A stretch of 64,000 bases of DNA from Altererythrobacter sp. BO-6 (GCF_011047315.1 NZ_CP049259.1:2771001-2835000), one strand, 5' to 3'. Counted from the first letter of the stretch, positions 26,696 to 35,859 are shown. A program made the numbers and translations. Notes: generated by a model from the sequence alone, not told the origin.

Positions 26696-27253
26696 CTTTT
26701 CTTCTGCCGCCAGCTCGATCAGCACGGGCTCTTCCGGCAATAGCTCTGTCCCGGTCGCATCAGTCATCTCGGCGGGTGCGACTGTTGGGTTCGACGGGTA
26801 AGCGGTTCCATCGAATTTCAGCAGCGCATTGCCCGACGCGCCGCCGCCTCCGCCGATCGCCACGGTCAGGTCCTTCCAGCCGTTGCTGCGCGTTTCCAGC
26901 ACGCTGACCGGCGTGCGCGACACGCTGATCTCGCCCACCTTGCGCCACATCGGCCCGGCGCCGGTCAGTACCAGCGTGTTGCAGCCGCCCGAGCCGCAGA
27001 AATAGGGCGTGACCAGGTGGACGATCGCTTCGTCAGCGCCATCGCCGTCGAGATCGTGCCACGCCAGTGCATACTTCAACGGAGCCGCATCGGGATATTC
27101 CTGCAGCAGGAAATGGCGAATGTCCTCTTCCGCATTGGCAGGTGCGGGTGACACCACCTCCGTTGCGGTTTCGGTCACCGGCGCCTCTTCTTCCGGCCGC
27201 GAACAGGCGGAAAGGGCGAAGGCAATGGCCGAAGCGGCAAGCAGGCGGTGCAT
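26684..27253 (-). CDS. Putative lipoprotein, hypothetical
   Basis: 189 aa from ATG 27253. Signal peptide with lipobox FALSACS (Cys 17), then a short acidic linker. The middle part has [15 protein letters not shown], which looks like the calcium-binding-like D-x-D-x-D loop of FG-GAP/VCBS-like domains. A CGSGGCNT motif may form a disulfide. Anchored in the envelope; function unknown. Convergent with miaB, sharing 12 bp. Confidence 0.75.
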   Translation of the reverse strand: MHRLLAASAIAFALSACSRPEEEAPVTETATEVVSPAPANAEEDIRHFLLQEYPDAAPLKYALAWHDLDGDGADEAIVHLVTPYFCGSGGCNTLVLTGAGPMWRKVGEISVSRTPVSVLETRSNGWKDLTVAIGGGGGASGNALLKFDGTAYPSNPTVAPAEMTDATGTELLPEEPVLIELAAEEKSTS

Positions 27254-27435
27254 GCGATTCTCCCTCAAACGCGTGAGCGGGCGGGATGATGACGGGCTGC
27301 CCGGCCTGTTTCAAGTCCATTACTTTCCACCGTCACGTGCAGGGGGCTTGCTTGCTTCCCGCGCATTCCTCCCTAAATTTCGACTCAGCAACGCAGCTGG
27401 CGACACCGCCAACGGCTACAACGCCAAAGGAGCGC

Positions 27436-28473
27436 ATGGCACGTAAACCCGCCCATCCTTCGCCCCGCGACACCGGCTCTACGGTTTCGCCATTCCCCTC
27501 TGCCAAGCCGCGCCGGGCGCGGATCGACATGAGTTTTGACGACCAGTCGCTGCTGGGCGCGCTGTTCGGGCAGTTCGATGCCAACCTGGTCCAGGTCGAA
27601 AACAGGCTGGGTGTGTTCATTTCGGCACGCGGCGAGAAACTGCAGATCGAAGGGCCGGAAGACAGCGTGGCCCGCGCCCGTGACACGATCCAGGCAATGT
27701 ATGACCGGCTGGCAATGGGGCAGGATCTGGACGCGGGCGCGATCGAATCGCTGATCGCCATGTCGAACGAGCCGGTGCTGGAAGGGATCATCAACGGCGA
27801 GCTCGATGCGCCGCCGATCATGATCCGCACGCGCCGCAAGACGATCGTGCCGCGCAGCGCCAACCAGATCCCTTACATGCGCCAGCTGGCGAAGGATGAC
27901 ATCATCTTTGCGCTCGGCCCGGCGGGCACCGGCAAGACCTATCTCGCGGTGGCGCAGGCGGTGGCGCAGCTGATCAGCGGCAGCGTGCAGCGCCTGATCC
28001 TGAGCCGCCCGGCGGTGGAGGCGGGCGAACGGCTCGGCTTCCTGCCCGGCGACATGAAGGAGAAGGTCGATCCGTATCTCCGCCCGCTTTATGACGCGCT
28101 GTATGATTGCATGCCGCCCGAACAGGTCGAGCGGCGGCTGGCATCGGGCGAGATCGAGATCGCGCCGATCGCCTTCATGCGCGGACGCACGCTGGCGGAT
28201 AGCTTCATCATCCTCGACGAAGCGCAGAACACCACCCGCGAACAGATGAAGATGTTCCTCACCCGGTTCGGCCAGAACAGCCGCATGGTGGTGTGCGGCG
28301 ACCCCAGGCAGGTCGATATTCCCGGCGGCGACCGGATGAGCGGGCTGGCCGATGCGGTCACCCGGCTGGAAGGCGTCGAAGGGATCGCGGTGACACGCTT
28401 TACCGCGGCAGACGTGGTGCGCCACCCGATCGTGGGCCGGATCGTCGAAGCTTACGAGGGGAAAGCGGAGTAG
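27436..28473 (+). CDS. PhoH family protein (PhoH-like ATPase)
   Basis: 345 aa. N-terminal KH-like part, then the PhoH ATPase with Walker A GPAGTGKTY at about residue 162 and Walker B FIILDEAQNTT. Start ATG 27436 has a very good SD (AAAGGAG). In alphaproteobacteria this gene is normally followed directly by ybeY and corC, linked to ribosome and RNA quality control. Here about 1.9 kb with a TetR gene and a hydrolase gene intervenes before ybeY. Confidence 0.95.
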   Translation: MARKPAHPSPRDTGSTVSPFPSAKPRRARIDMSFDDQSLLGALFGQFDANLVQVENRLGVFISARGEKLQIEGPEDSVARARDTIQAMYDRLAMGQDLDAGAIESLIAMSNEPVLEGIINGELDAPPIMIRTRRKTIVPRSANQIPYMRQLAKDDIIFALGPAGTGKTYLAVAQAVAQLISGSVQRLILSRPAVEAGERLGFLPGDMKEKVDPYLRPLYDALYDCMPPEQVERRLASGEIEIAPIAFMRGRTLADSFIILDEAQNTTREQMKMFLTRFGQNSRMVVCGDPRQVDIPGGDRMSGLADAVTRLEGVEGIAVTRFTAADVVRHPIVGRIVEAYEGKAE

Positions 28474-28563
28474 GGGGGCGAAAGGTCGGCTAACGACCCA
28501 AGTGCGGACGTTAGTTGCCTTTTCTAAGAGCAAAGAGTGACGTCGAAAGTCCGGTTTCGGGGA

Positions 28564-29211
28564 TCAGTTCGATTGCGTCAGATAAGAGCGCAGCATTCGC
28601 TTTAACTCCTGAGACATCACGTCAGGTGAAGCTGGAATCCCAATTTCGTCAACAAACCACCGGTGGGTCAGCGCGTCTGCAGCATCAATCATTATCGTGG
28701 CTTTGAGGTCTGTATTCTCAATGCTTCCTTCCATCAGCCCTTTTACCAGCTGGATTGTTTGATTTCGGATTCCATCTACCCGGGCGCGCTGAATTGATGA
28801 AAGCGGGACCTCTCCCGAAAGAGCCCTGTGCAGTTTTGGATCATCGCAATGAATGTCGACAAAGCCTCGAACCAATAACTTAACTACCTTTTCGAGCGGC
28901 AATTCATCAGGCGCGTTCGCTGCGACCTCTGCCAGTCGTGCTTCACCGCTGGAGAGATGTCGGTCGATGATCACATCGACGATTGCTTCCTTGTTCGGAA
29001 AATACTCGTAGACCGAGCCAATCGACACACCCGCGATTCTGGCGATCGCGTTGGTATTGAGAGCGTCCCATCCATCATTTGCCAAAATCCGAGTAGCAGC
29101 CTCGATAATGGCTTCGACTGTGTTCTTCGAACGCGCCTGTCTTGCCTGTCTAACAGCCTTTCTTGGTCTGGGTCGTGCCGATCTTGAAGCCATACGAAAC
29201 CCGAGTTTCAT
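28564..29211 (-). CDS. TetR/AcrR family transcriptional regulator
   Basis: 215 aa. The N-terminal HTH is clear: AIIEAATRILANDG, then TNAIARIAGVSIGSVYEYFPNKEAI. The C-terminal ligand domain is unlike any named subgroup I recognise. ATG 29211 is used; ATG 29193 (MASRSARPR) is also possible. Base composition is visibly lower in GC than the neighbouring genes. Divergent from the alpha/beta hydrolase with a 29-bp gap holding a direct repeat, so it very likely regulates that gene. Confidence 0.9.
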   Translation of the reverse strand: MKLGFRMASRSARPRPRKAVRQARQARSKNTVEAIIEAATRILANDGWDALNTNAIARIAGVSIGSVYEYFPNKEAIVDVIIDRHLSSGEARLAEVAANAPDELPLEKVVKLLVRGFVDIHCDDPKLHRALSGEVPLSSIQRARVDGIRNQTIQLVKGLMEGSIENTDLKATIMIDAADALTHRWFVDEIGIPASPDVMSQELKRMLRSYLTQSN

Positions 29212-29237
29212 AATCTGAGCAAATATTCAATAATCTG
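29210..29237. promoter_or_regulatory. Direct repeat between tetR and hydrolase genes, candidate operator
   Basis: ATAATCTG occurs at 29210-29217 and again at 29230-29237, exactly 20 bp apart, in the gap between the two divergent start codons. Two-turn spacing on the same DNA face suits a regulator site. The repeats are seen; the link to the TetR protein is inferred. Confidence 0.5.
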
Positions 29238-29240
29238 CTT

Positions 29241-30179
29241 ATGCAGAAGTTCTCAGATTTACCCTCCTGGGCAAACTACCGTCGGGTTCTTTCCGACGAA
29301 TTTGGCATCAGTCTTGAGTTTGATCCGGTCGAGCACGCTATTCCGGTCCGAGGACACCTAATGCGGATGGATGAGTGGCCCGCAAACGGCGTATGCAAGG
29401 GAACCGTCATTCTCGTTCATGGCGGCGGTGGGAACGGACGCATCCTTGCGCCTCTGGCCGAGCCCATAGCTGAACTTGGATGGCGCGTATTGGCGCCAGA
29501 CCTACCCGGCTTTGGCCTCACAAAACCATCTGTAAGCTTCGATTGGGATTATGCGGAATGGCCCGCGGTCATTGCGGAGATCACCAATGCCCAGCAAGGT
29601 CCAGTCGTTCTGATGGGCCTCTCGATGGGCGGAATGACTGCGGTCTTCGCGGCCCAAAAGTGTGACAGGATACAGGGCGTCATAGCTACCACTTTGCTCG
29701 ATCTTTCCGATGAGGACCATTTTGTTCGGGCCGCACGTTGGCCGTGGCTCGGTCGTCTAAGCTTGCTCGGTATGTCCCTGACTCCATGGTTATTCGACCG
29801 TGTTTGGTTACCGCTTTCTCTTGCGACGCCTCTTCGCGAAATGAGCAGCAACACGCCAATGCAGAGATACTTCTCAAGCGATCCCATGATCGGCAAAAGC
29901 TGGAAGCCCGCGAGATTTTTCAGAACGGTCCACGCGTATAAGCCGAGTTCAATCAGGCTCAATTGCCCGCTCTTGCTCGTTCATCCCGGCGCAGATTTCT
30001 GGACACCAACGGAACTGAGCCTCGAAGTCTTTGAGCGGATCGATGCGCCAAAGGCATTTGTCGAGCTAAGCAATGGTTCGCATTTGCCATTAGAGAAGCC
30101 GGCCTATGGTGAGCTTGCGGAACAGATTGGCCAATTCCTGATGGCAATAGCTCAAGACACAGCTACGGGGCAGCCATAA
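29241..30179 (+). CDS. Alpha/beta fold hydrolase
   Basis: 312 aa. Oxyanion-loop motif HGGGGNG (from about residue 60), nucleophile elbow GLSMGG with Ser about 128, acid in GADFWTP at about 251 and His in NGSHLP at about 280. It is a cytoplasmic esterase/lipase-like or C-C hydrolase; the substrate is unknown. Lower GC and codon choice (AAT, TCT, ATA more frequent) than the surrounding genes suggest horizontal acquisition together with the TetR gene. No good SD is visible before ATG 29241. Confidence 0.88.
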   Translation: MQKFSDLPSWANYRRVLSDEFGISLEFDPVEHAIPVRGHLMRMDEWPANGVCKGTVILVHGGGGNGRILAPLAEPIAELGWRVLAPDLPGFGLTKPSVSFDWDYAEWPAVIAEITNAQQGPVVLMGLSMGGMTAVFAAQKCDRIQGVIATTLLDLSDEDHFVRAARWPWLGRLSLLGMSLTPWLFDRVWLPLSLATPLREMSSNTPMQRYFSSDPMIGKSWKPARFFRTVHAYKPSSIRLNCPLLLVHPGADFWTPTELSLEVFERIDAPKAFVELSNGSHLPLEKPAYGELAEQIGQFLMAIAQDTATGQP

Positions 30180-30407
30180 CTCCGGAGCGAATGACTGCTT
30201 CCCATCCATATCCGGACATAGCCCCGCCGCGATCACACTCCTTTCCTACCATTGCCATCCGCGCTAGGTGGCCTGGATGAGCCAGCCCCTGCCACGCCTG
30301 CAATGTCCCGCCTTTCTCGCGCTCTCCGCACCAAGCGCTTTTTCTTCGATTGAACCGTGTTCCATGTGTTCCATCCGTGCACCACATGCGACGAGTCGAG
30401 TGATTTG
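30180..30407. other. Intergenic stretch between the alpha/beta hydrolase and ybeY
   Basis: I see no supported gene, RNA or clear repeat here. Composition changes from the low-GC insert to higher GC within this stretch, so the right edge of the inserted segment probably lies in it. Confidence 0.4.
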
Positions 30408-30911
30408 ATGCAGCTTGATATCGAGATCGAAAACTGGCCTGCTGGCAATTGGGAGGCGCTGGCCATGCGCGCAGCTGAAGCCTGCGCAGGCGCCGCCCCC
30501 GAACTCGCCAACGCGCGCCTTTCCGCCAGCCTGCTGTTCACTTCGGACGAGGAAGTCCATGTCCTCAACCGCGAATGGCGGGGGAAGGACAAGCCGACCA
30601 ATGTGCTGAGCTTTCCGATGCTGACGCGCGAGGAATTGCTCGAACTCGCACCGGAGGGCCCGCCCGAAATGTTGGGCGATCTCGCGCTTGCCTATGAAAC
30701 CTGCGCCCGCGAGGCAGCGGACAAATCCATCCCGCTCGAACACCATGCCGCGCACCTTATCGTCCACGGAATGCTCCATCTGGCGGGCCACGATCACGAG
30801 ACCAGCGACGAAGATGCGGACAAGATGGAAGCACTCGAGATCGCAATACTTGCAAAAATGGGCATCGCGGACCCATATGGGGTGCACAACAGCCAAGAAG
30901 GAACCAGTTGA
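30408..30911 (+). CDS. ybeY: Endoribonuclease YbeY (rRNA maturation factor)
   Basis: 167-aa metal-dependent RNase for 16S rRNA 3' end maturation and 70S quality control. The zinc motif H-x3-H-x5-H is HGMLHLAGHDH near the C-terminus, and LNREWRGKDKPTNVLSFP is also diagnostic. ATG 30408 (MQLDIEIENW) fits the family; an in-frame upstream start at 30357 does not. The stop overlaps the following corC region. Its usual partner phoH is displaced by the inserted TetR/hydrolase segment. Confidence 0.95.
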   Translation: MQLDIEIENWPAGNWEALAMRAAEACAGAAPELANARLSASLLFTSDEEVHVLNREWRGKDKPTNVLSFPMLTREELLELAPEGPPEMLGDLALAYETCAREAADKSIPLEHHAAHLIVHGMLHLAGHDHETSDEDADKMEALEIAILAKMGIADPYGVHNSQEGTS

Positions 30912-30916
30912 GGGCC

Positions 30917-31843
30917 ATGCCCGATTCCCCAACCACCGCGGGAGACGCGGACAGTAGCGGCGGGCTGATGTCCGCCATTCGCAAGGTTCTCAAGATCGGT
31001 GACGGCGACCGCAGCCTGCGCGCGCAGCTGGAAGAAGCGATCGACGAGCACGAGGACGAGCAGGGTTCCGATACCGCGCCCGACGGCGCCAGCGGCGATC
31101 TTTCCCCGGTGGAGCGGCAGATGTTCCGCAATCTGCTCCATTTCAGTGAGCACGATGCCGACGATATCGCCGTGCCGCGCAGCGAGATCATCGCGGTCGA
31201 AGCCACGATCAGCTGGGACGAGATGGTCGCCGCCTTCAGCGAGCACGGCCATTCGCGCATGCCGGTCTATCGCGACACGCTCGACGATGTGATCGGCATG
31301 ATCCACATCAAGGACGTGTTTCCCTATCTGGCGGAGCGGAAGGCACCGCCGCAGGACTGGACCACGCTGATGCGCCAGCCGCTCTATGTGCCGCAGGTGC
31401 GCGGCGCGCTCGACGTGCTGGCCGATATGCGTTCCCGGCGCACCCACCTGGCAATTGTGCTCGACGAGTTTTCCGGCACTGACGGCTTGATAACGATCGA
31501 GGATCTTGTCGAGGAAATCGTCGGCGATATCGAAGACGAGCATGATGACGCGCCCAAGGCGATGGTCGTGTCGATCGGCGAAGGCATGTGGGATGCCGAT
31601 GCCCGCGCCGAGCTGGACGATGTGGCGGAGCTGGTCGGCGATCGGCGCCTGGCCGAGGTCGAGGAAGCGGTCGATACGCTGGGCGGGCTCGCCTATGTGC
31701 TGGCGGAGCAGGTGCCGCAGGTCGGCGCGGTGGTCGAGCACCCCAGCGGCTGGCGGATCGAAGTGACTGCGGGCGATGAAACCCATGTCACGCGGCTGCG
31801 CTTGCACGCCCCAATTGATGAGGAAACAACAACCGAGGAATAA
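30917..31843 (+). CDS. Hemolysin family / CorC-like CBS domain protein
   Basis: 308 aa. An acidic N-terminal region, then two CBS domains (VPRSEIIAVEA..., RSRRTHLAIVLDEFSGTDGL) and a C-terminal CorC_HlyC transporter-associated domain. It has no membrane helices of its own, as with CorC. Implicated in Mg2+/Co2+ handling, but mechanism uncertain. ATG 30917 is preferred over the TTG at 30908, which overlaps ybeY. Third gene of the phoH-ybeY-corC group. Confidence 0.92.
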   Translation: MPDSPTTAGDADSSGGLMSAIRKVLKIGDGDRSLRAQLEEAIDEHEDEQGSDTAPDGASGDLSPVERQMFRNLLHFSEHDADDIAVPRSEIIAVEATISWDEMVAAFSEHGHSRMPVYRDTLDDVIGMIHIKDVFPYLAERKAPPQDWTTLMRQPLYVPQVRGALDVLADMRSRRTHLAIVLDEFSGTDGLITIEDLVEEIVGDIEDEHDDAPKAMVVSIGEGMWDADARAELDDVAELVGDRRLAEVEEAVDTLGGLAYVLAEQVPQVGAVVEHPSGWRIEVTAGDETHVTRLRLHAPIDEETTTEE

Positions 31844-31916
31844 AAATCGGGCCTGAGGTTCGATTTTTTGCATCTTTTCGGTGGCTCATGCGTATCTCTG
31901 GCAGGAGATGCGAAAG

Positions 31917-32801
31917 ATGCCGAATCGAAGATTGCCCCCCTTGCGCGCGCTGGAGGCCTTCATGCGCACCGTGCGCCTGGGTTCCGCGCGTGCCGCCGCT
32001 GAAGAGATCGGGCTAAGCCCGTCCGCCCTGTCACGGCGGATCAGCAACCTTGAGGAATTCGTCGGCAAGAAGCTGTTCACCCGCGCGCGCCAGTCAATGC
32101 AGCTGACCGACGAGGGACAGGCATTTTACGAGGCAGTGAATCCGCATATGGAAGCGTTGGCACGGGCGGTCGAAAGCCAGTCCGACAATATTTCGCTCTT
32201 GCGGCTGCGGCTGGGCGTCTTGCCGCTGTTCGGCAGCCAGCGCCTGTTCCCCAAGTTGGGGGAGCTTCGCAAGCGGCATCCGCTGCTGCACATCGACATC
32301 GATACCGGCCCGCACCTTGAGGACCGGGTAGGGGATACGCTGGACGCCGCGATCATTTTGTCGCGCGGGCCGGAACGTGGCCTCCACGCAGTGCGGCTGG
32401 ATCACAACATGGTCCATGCGATCTGCAGCAAGGAGGTGGCCGCGATGCTGGGCGAGGGCGTCGATGCCGACAGACTCGCCAAGCAGACCTTCCTGATCCA
32501 CAACGAATTGCCGGCCAGTTTCGAGGCGTGGAAGCAGGCGCTGGGCCTGACCGATTTCGATCCGGCGGCGATCGACCACTACGATTCGGGCCAGCTTATG
32601 CTGGAGGCTGCGGCACAAGGGCTGGGCATCGCGATCATGCATGATGACCACTTGCGGCGCGCAGCGGACAATAGGTTGACCAATCTCTACGGTGTCGAGG
32701 TCGAAAGCCCGTATAGCTACTGGTTCGTGTGCAAGCCGACCGCGCTGGAATCCCGCCCGGTGCGGCTGTTCCATGACTGGCTGGTCAGCGCCGGGCTGTA
32801 A
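31917..32801 (+). CDS. LysR family transcriptional regulator (GcvA-like)
   Basis: 294 aa. HTH LRALEAFMRTVRLGSARAAAEE, then LSPSALSRRISNLEE, followed by a substrate-binding domain. The pattern PPLRALEAF and the style of the effector domain are closest to GcvA-type regulators. Start ATG 31917 has GGAG nine bases upstream; ATG 31908 is less well placed. Convergent with the acyltransferase gene, with no gene clearly under its control next to it. Confidence 0.9.
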   Translation: MPNRRLPPLRALEAFMRTVRLGSARAAAEEIGLSPSALSRRISNLEEFVGKKLFTRARQSMQLTDEGQAFYEAVNPHMEALARAVESQSDNISLLRLRLGVLPLFGSQRLFPKLGELRKRHPLLHIDIDTGPHLEDRVGDTLDAAIILSRGPERGLHAVRLDHNMVHAICSKEVAAMLGEGVDADRLAKQTFLIHNELPASFEAWKQALGLTDFDPAAIDHYDSGQLMLEAAAQGLGIAIMHDDHLRRAADNRLTNLYGVEVESPYSYWFVCKPTALESRPVRLFHDWLVSAGL

Positions 32802-32807
32802 CGCCCG

Positions 32808-33695
32808 CTATTCGATCGGCATCTCGCGTTCGGGCGCGCGGTAACGCACCGGATCGACCGAATATTCGAATTCGCGCAGCGGCTTGCCGAGCCGGTTGAC
32901 CAGCGCCGCTTCGATTTCTTCGCGCGCCTTGAACGCAATCGCTTTGCGCCCATGGTGGTCTTCCGGGCTGAACGGCTCAAGGAAATGCAGTTCCAGCGGG
33001 AAGGAACCCTTGCGCGCCAGCACCCGCCGCGCGTTGTTGATGCCGCTCTCATTGCCGACCCAGCCGATCCATTCGGCGATCGCGCCATAATAGAGCATCA
33101 CCGGCTGGACCAGCACATTGGCGGGCGGAGGTTCGAGCACCCGCAGCATGCTGGTCTTGAACGGCAGCAGCGATTGGCCGTCGGTGACGGTGCCTTCGGG
33201 GAAGACGGTGACCGACCAATTGTCGCTCAGTGCATCGCGCAGATCGTTGATTTGCGCCGCGACCCCCATGCGGTTCTCGCGCTTGACGAAAACCGTGCGA
33301 TTGAGGCTGGCCAGCCAGCCCACAACAGGCGCATCGGCCAGCTCGGCCTTGGCGACAAAGGCCGTGCCGCTGGCGCCTGCCAGTGCCAATATGTCGAGCC
33401 AGGAAATGTGATTGGCGATGAAGAATACATCGCGTTTCAGCGGCGTGCCCACCACCTTGACCCGCGCTCCGGCGACCCAGGCGGCGAAGCGCAGGAAGTA
33501 CATGGGGAAGGGCGAACCCCAGGCCAGCGTGCGGTAGAGATAGTGCAGCGGGACAAGCAGGATCAGCGCGAGAACCAGCAGCAATCCGCGAAAACTGAGG
33601 CGCGCCCATCCCATGGGGCTGATCGGGGTAATTTCGCCGCGGGCGGCAGCGGCGCGAAGCGCGGCCTCAGTCGTCACGCGAGAGCCGGACGCCAT
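32808..33695 (-). CDS. 1-acyl-sn-glycerol-3-phosphate acyltransferase-like (PlsC family)
   Basis: 295 aa. One N-terminal membrane helix (FRGLLLVLALILLVPLHYLY), then the acyltransferase motif NHISWLD (H-x4-D) and the FPEGT motif for phosphate binding. Makes phosphatidic acid or a related lipid at the inner membrane. ATG 33695 lies inside the end of fur, so the genes are coupled by a 29-bp overlap. In many alphaproteobacteria the same fur-plsC order is followed by miaB and phoH. Confidence 0.9.
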   Translation of the reverse strand: MASGSRVTTEAALRAAAARGEITPISPMGWARLSFRGLLLVLALILLVPLHYLYRTLAWGSPFPMYFLRFAAWVAGARVKVVGTPLKRDVFFIANHISWLDILALAGASGTAFVAKAELADAPVVGWLASLNRTVFVKRENRMGVAAQINDLRDALSDNWSVTVFPEGTVTDGQSLLPFKTSMLRVLEPPPANVLVQPVMLYYGAIAEWIGWVGNESGINNARRVLARKGSFPLELHFLEPFSPEDHHGRKAIAFKAREEIEAALVNRLGKPLREFEYSVDPVRYRAPEREMPIE

Positions 33696-34089
33696 ACAAT
33701 TCCATCCGGTGGTCAACCAGGCGATAGCCAAGCCGCTCGGCAATCACGCGTTGCAGGGCTTCGAGTTCGGGATCGACGAATTCCACGACATTGCCGGTTT
33801 CGACGTCGATCAAATGGTCATGATGCGCTTCGGGTGCGGCTTCGTAACGGGCGCGGCCATCGCCGAAATCGTGGCGATCGAGGATCCCGGCTTCTTCGAA
33901 CAAACGGACAGTGCGGTATACCGTCGCGATCGAAATGCCCGGATCGATCGCCGACGCGCGCTGATGCAGCAACTCGACATCGGGATGGTCTTCGCTTTCC
34001 GACAGGACGCGTGCGATCACGCGGCGCTGCTCGGTAATCCGCAGCCCCTTGTCGGCACACAATTGTTCAAGATCGATTCTCTGCGGCAA
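33667..34089 (-). CDS. fur: Fur family transcriptional regulator
   Basis: 140 aa ferric-uptake-type repressor. The DNA-binding part is GLRITEQRRVIARVL, then ISIATVYRTVRLFEEAG. The metal-sensing part has AHHDHLIDVETGNVVEF. The CxxC pairs for structural zinc in enterobacterial Fur are absent, as is usual in alphaproteobacterial Fur/Mur, so iron or manganese may be the signal. Between mucR and the PlsC-like gene on the minus strand. Confidence 0.93.
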   Translation of the reverse strand: MPQRIDLEQLCADKGLRITEQRRVIARVLSESEDHPDVELLHQRASAIDPGISIATVYRTVRLFEEAGILDRHDFGDGRARYEAAPEAHHDHLIDVETGNVVEFVDPELEALQRVIAERLGYRLVDHRMELYGVRLSRDD

Positions 34090-34175
34090 ATAACACTCCG
34101 CTGTGATTGGTGAGCGCCAGTAACCCGATAACTTCTATCGGCACAAGGCGCTCACCTCAAGCGACTGAGCCGCAG

Positions 34176-34616
34176 TTATGCGGCTTTCTTGCGCCGTCCG
34201 CGCTTCTGCCCCGGGATCTTGCCCAGTCCGATCTGCTTGGCCAGCTTGCGCCGGGTTTCGGCATAGTCTGGGGCAACCAGCGGGTAATCCGGGCCTAGGT
34301 CCCAACGAGCGCGGTATTCGTCGGTGGTCAGGCCATGTTCGGTCGAAAGGTGACGCTTGAGCATCTTCATCTTCTTCCCGCAGTCGAGACAGACGATGTG
34401 ATCCTTCTTGACCGATGAGCGCACTGACACGGCCGGATCCGGCCGCTGTTCCATCACCGGAGCGTTCCCGCCCAACGAAGAAAGCGCTGCAAAAACATTG
34501 CTGATCAGCGACGGGACGTCGTCAACCGCCACGGCATTGTTGCTGACATGCGCCGCGACAATATCGGACGTGAGAGTGATCAATGTCTCTTTCATATCCA
34601 CTTCGGTCGTATCCAT
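34176..34616 (-). CDS. MucR/Ros family transcriptional regulator
   Basis: 146 aa. The Ros/MucR zinc finger is clear: CLDCGKKMKMLKRHLSTEH gives the C-x2-C ... H-x3-4-H ligand set. RARWDLGPDYPLVAPDYAE follows and a basic tail GQKRGRRKK ends the protein. MucR binds AT-rich DNA and controls surface, motility and cell-cycle genes in alphaproteobacteria. Start ATG 34616. The upstream 128 bp is AT-rich, consistent with autoregulation. Confidence 0.95.
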   Translation of the reverse strand: MDTTEVDMKETLITLTSDIVAAHVSNNAVAVDDVPSLISNVFAALSSLGGNAPVMEQRPDPAVSVRSSVKKDHIVCLDCGKKMKMLKRHLSTEHGLTTDEYRARWDLGPDYPLVAPDYAETRRKLAKQIGLGKIPGQKRGRRKKAA

Positions 34617-34744
34617 GAGTTCCTCACATTTTCATTTTTTGGTCACGGAGTCTTTCCCTCCGCCACGAAGACGCATGGACCCGAATTGCTGATTCTGCAA
34701 CCTGACAAAGTGGATAAATTTACCTGAATCAGTAATACTTTTGT

Positions 34745-35233
34745 CTAGATTGGCAGCGCGTAAGTAATTGCATCCATCCTGCTGCCATCAGACAGCAAGT
34801 AATAGGCCTTGCGCCTGCCGATCGGGTCAAAGCCCACCTTGCGGTAGAGCTGCACCGCAGGATTGTTTTCGCGCATTTCCAGAAAGATGCTCTCTGCCCC
34901 TGCGCCGCGCGCATGCTCGCGCAGCAGCTCGATCAGGCGTTCGCCCAGGCCGGCGCGTCGGTATTGGGGGGCGACCGCTATCAGCAGCAGTTCGACTTCG
35001 CCGGGCGCATAGCGGGCCAGCAGAAACCCGGCAGCGATGTGATTGCAGGATGTTCCCGACTCGATCAGTTCGCCTGCCGGGTCGATCACGAATGCATGTG
35101 TATTGGCGAACATCAACGCATCGCCGACTTGCCGCCGGTTCCATGCCTCGCCCCAGGTCGGATCGAAGGCTCCCTCCATCACGGCCATGATGCGATCGAC
35201 CTGATCGGTACGTGAAACGACCGGGCCGCTCAT
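34745..35233 (-). CDS. rimI: GNAT family acetyltransferase, RimI-like
   Basis: 162 aa GNAT fold. The acetyl-CoA loop is RRAGLGERLIE, preceded by LLLIAVAPQY, followed by EMRENNPAVQLYRKVGF. RimI acetylates the N-terminal alanine of ribosomal protein S18, though the specificity is inferred from its place directly after tsaB with an ATGA overlap, the conserved order. Start ATG 35233. Confidence 0.88.
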   Translation of the reverse strand: MSGPVVSRTDQVDRIMAVMEGAFDPTWGEAWNRRQVGDALMFANTHAFVIDPAGELIESGTSCNHIAAGFLLARYAPGEVELLLIAVAPQYRRAGLGERLIELLREHARGAGAESIFLEMRENNPAVQLYRKVGFDPIGRRKAYYLLSDGSRMDAITYALPI

Positions 35234-35859
35234 CCCGCCTGCTTTCCATCAGGCAGCTTGGCGTCGGGGCCGCGGCCGTAAATCGGGGTCAGCGCGGAAG
35301 TAAGGTGCTGATCGGAGAGCAGGTGCACCATGCGCGCATCGGGCAGAATCTCCAGCGCAACCGGTGCACAGCCCGATCGGTCCGCCAGTTCCCGGGCCCG
35401 GTTGCCGGCAATCAGGCTTGCGGTGCCTGCTGTGCTGGCAGCATCTGGCGTGAGCGATCGCGCTTCGCTTTGGGCTTCAACGCCGGGGCCAAAATCCTGC
35501 ACAAACCATTCGCCATGGCCGCCATTCATGCAAACCGTAACGGCGGTTCCGGGATGCTTGTGCTGCGCCATGGCGGCAACCAGCGCCAGTGTGGGATAGC
35601 CCAGCACATCCGCCTTCCAGGCCAGGCCCAGCGCGCGGGTAGTCGCGATCCCGATCCGCACTCCGGTAAAGCTGCCAGGGCCGAGCGAGACAAGGATCCG
35701 CTCCGCGCGACCCTTCTCAGGCAATGCGGCAATCATCGGCACCAGTTGTTCGGCATGGCCACGGCCCAGCACGCGGTGGTCGCTGCCGACCAGTTCACCG
35801 CTTTCGAACAGCGCGATCGAACAGGCTTCGGTGGCGGTTTCTATCGCGAGCGTGCGCAT
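35230..35859 (-). CDS. tsaB: tRNA threonylcarbamoyladenosine biosynthesis protein TsaB
   Basis: 209 aa, ASKHA-fold partner of TsaD in t6A37 tRNA modification. Begins MRTLAIETATEACSIAL and has the strongly conserved VSLGPGSFTGVRIGIATTRALGLA. The C-terminal half is variable as usual. Its stop overlaps rimI. Confidence 0.95.
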   Translation of the reverse strand: MRTLAIETATEACSIALFESGELVGSDHRVLGRGHAEQLVPMIAALPEKGRAERILVSLGPGSFTGVRIGIATTRALGLAWKADVLGYPTLALVAAMAQHKHPGTAVTVCMNGGHGEWFVQDFGPGVEAQSEARSLTPDAASTAGTASLIAGNRARELADRSGCAPVALEILPDARMVHLLSDQHLTSALTPIYGRGPDAKLPDGKQAG

